Origin: Alphaproteobacteria bacterium
GTDB taxonomy: Bacteria > Pseudomonadota > Alphaproteobacteria > Caulobacterales > Caulobacteraceae
NCBI GenBank assembly: GCA_018821435.1
Contig: JAHJME010000010.1
Location: 124,001-188,000, forward strand
DNA length: 64,000 nt
Direction: 5' to 3'
Part shown: positions 62,746 to 64,000 of the stretch, in pieces
How positions within the stretch are numbered: position 1 is the stretch's first letter
Layout: the number at the start of each line of letters is the position of its first letter
Position numbers and translations under genes: made by a program
The notes under the pieces: model-generated
Told to the model about the DNA's origin: nothing
The model's input: only the letters and a program-made list of their open reading frames with translations
Databases searched by the model: none

Positions 62746-63529
62746 CCAACTCGGGCAGGAACCGGTTCAGCAGGCCGATCTGCTTGGCTTGGCTGCCGAC
62801 GAAGTGGTGAAGCCTGGGCTTGCCGTGGACGGCGGCCCAGATGGCCTCCGCGACATCCTCGACCGGATAGACCGGCACCTTCTCGTCGCGCAACGAGACC
62901 CGCAGATCCTCGTTGCCGGAGAACCGGGCCTTGTCGAGCAGCGGCGTGTCGATGAACCAGGGCATGATGCAGCGGACGCCGACGCCCACGCGGGCGAACT
63001 CCGCCTCAAGCGCCTCGGACAGGCCGCGCACGGCGAACTTGGTGGCGGCATAGACGCTCATCCGGGGCGGGGCGATGACGCCGGCCACCGAAGCCACATT
63101 GACCACCATCGCCCCCGGCGTGGCGCACAGCAGATCGAAGCCCGCCTGGCAGCCGTTCAGCACGCCCTTGAGGTTCACGTCCACCTGCAGGTCGACCTCG
63201 TCGGCGGACTGGGCCTCCAGATAACCGCCCTTGGCCACGCCGGCGTTGTTGAGCAGCACGTCCAGCCGGCCGTTGGTCAGCTTGGCGAAAGCGGCCAACT
63301 CGGCCTTCCATAAGCTGCGGTGGCGCACGTCCAGGCGGAAGGTCGCGCCGTTGTCGGGTCCAATGGCCTGCAACGCGCTCGCCAGGCCCTTGGTGTCGAT
63401 GTCGGCCAGACCCACGAACCACCCGCCGCCAGCGAACCGCTTCGCCGTCGAGAGTCCGATTCCGCTGGCCGCGCCGGTGATGAAGATCGCGCGTCGGCCG
63501 TTCGCCCGCGCCTTGCCGCTTGCCGCCAC
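62708..63529 (-). CDS. Short-chain dehydrogenase/reductase
   Basis: A 273-residue classical SDR. TGAASGIG is at 18-25, NNAG at 94-97 and the catalytic residues S147, Y160 and K164 are intact. LADID after the second strand suggests NAD preference. GTG 63529 is preferred because AGGGGGA lies seven bases before it; the ATG at 63565 has no SD. Substrate unknown. Divergent from the DUF1003 gene, 58 bp apart. Confidence 0.88.
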   Translation of the reverse strand: MAASGKARANGRRAIFITGAASGIGLSTAKRFAGGGWFVGLADIDTKGLASALQAIGPDNGATFRLDVRHRSLWKAELAAFAKLTNGRLDVLLNNAGVAKGGYLEAQSADEVDLQVDVNLKGVLNGCQAGFDLLCATPGAMVVNVASVAGVIAPPRMSVYAATKFAVRGLSEALEAEFARVGVGVRCIMPWFIDTPLLDKARFSGNEDLRVSLRDEKVPVYPVEDVAEAIWAAVHGKPRLHHFVGSQAKQIGLLNRFLPELVRSRLRRQVEAL

Positions 63530-63587
63530 CGTGAGTCCCCCTGAAGCTCCCGACTTACACCGCATGGGATGCGGAAGGGAAAACTCG

Positions 63588-64000
63588 ATGAGCCTCGACT
63601 CACGCCAACAACTTGCCCAGGACCTGCTGGGGTGCGCCTACGAGGCGCTGACCCCGGTCCAGCGCAGCGTCATCGACCTGATCGCCACCGAAGCGCCCAC
63701 CGACCTCGACGACAAGCTGAAGCATGACGATCGGACGCCGGGTCAGCGCCTGGCCGACCGGGTGGCCGAGATCGGCGGCTCGTGGGGCTTCATCATCGGG
63801 TTCGGGCTGGCCCTGACCCTGTGGATGGGCTGGAACCTGCTGACCAAGGGGTTCCACCTGGACTTCGATCCCTACCCCTTCATCTTCCTCAACCTGATGC
63901 TGTCGATGCTGGCGGCGATCCAGGCGCCGGTGATCATGATGAGCCAGAACCGCGCGGCCCAGCGCGACCGAAAGGCCGCCGAGCACGACTACATCGTCAA
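63588..64000 (+). CDS. DUF1003 membrane protein (5' part)
   Basis: The first 137 codons of a protein cut by the window end. GGAAGGGA precedes ATG 63588. The visible segment has the DUF1003 hallmarks: GGSWGFIIGFGLALTLWMGWN (first membrane helix) and FDPYPFIFLNLMLSMLAAIQAPVIMMSQNR (second helix plus signature). Family members are two-helix inner membrane proteins, some linked to stress or cyclic di-AMP in other phyla; function here unknown. Confidence 0.9.
   Translation, partial: MSLDSRQQLAQDLLGCAYEALTPVQRSVIDLIATEAPTDLDDKLKHDDRTPGQRLADRVAEIGGSWGFIIGFGLALTLWMGWNLLTKGFHLDFDPYPFIFLNLMLSMLAAIQAPVIMMSQNRAAQRDRKAAEHDYIV

Overview
The window is high-GC chromosomal DNA from an alphaproteobacterium of the family Caulobacteraceae (Caulobacter or Phenylobacterium type). 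The main reasons are a SciP-type DUF1153 protein next to the flagellar hook genes, sigma-54 class flagellar promoters, a GGAAC-N16-CGTT general-stress (sigma-T/EcfG) promoter, several PEP-CTERM proteins, and a typical alphaproteobacterial housekeeping set. The genus is an inference. No rRNA, tRNA, CRISPR array, prophage or insertion sequence was seen. The order looks like stable chromosome with small accessory patches.

Layout. 1-4.2 kb: 3' part of argJ, then on the minus strand a two-domain glycosyltransferase and a DEAD-box helicase. 4.4-8 kb: a tightly overlapping trio (serine hydrolase, MutT-type Nudix enzyme, Asp-box repeat protein) facing a lipoprotein gene. 8-11.4 kb: a methyltransferase divergent from comF with overlapping ATG codons, then comF-grxC-nitrilase-DUF1178. 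11.4-18.1 kb: tandem secreted S9 peptidases and clpB. 18-21.3 kb: lipoprotein, YegP-like protein, arfB, a GFA-family protein, and ilvC behind what looks like a complete transcription attenuator. 21.3-26.7 kb: an XRE regulator with a membrane partner, and an ECF sigma factor overlapping a membrane Ser/Thr kinase, divergent from a PEP-CTERM protein.

26.7-36.6 kb: SDR with divergent ArsR regulator, stress-promoter hemerythrin, rsgA, small acetyltransferase-like and DUF1801 genes, a tRNA/DNA adenine-N6-type methyltransferase, a polyprenyl diphosphate synthase, a haem-oxygenase-like putative diiron oxidase, fumC and a RusA-like nuclease. 36.6-44 kb is a flagellar cluster: sciP, flgE, flgD and fliK on minus, and flgK-flgL on plus, read outward from two sigma-54 promoters in one 420-bp region. 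44-49 kb: serine hydrolase, mnmA, thiolase, AHSA1-type protein, DUF3617 lipoprotein, small acetyltransferase.

49-54.2 kb is the most accessory-looking part: two tandem PEP-CTERM paralogues with AT-rich, partly conserved upstream regions, then small orphan proteins and a membrane protein. 54.2-64 kb: uvrB with a perfect inverted repeat upstream, an XRE regulator divergent from a Rieske oxygenase, another PEP-CTERM protein, an epoxide-hydrolase-like protein, a PadR regulator with two palindromic operators and its HAAS-type membrane partner, small membrane/lipoproteins, a SleB-type cell wall hydrolase, an SDR, and a DUF1003 protein cut by the window end.

Starts were re-chosen where Shine-Dalgarno spacing, signal peptides or family length favoured a downstream or non-ATG codon. 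Functions are assigned from motifs read by eye, not from database searches.
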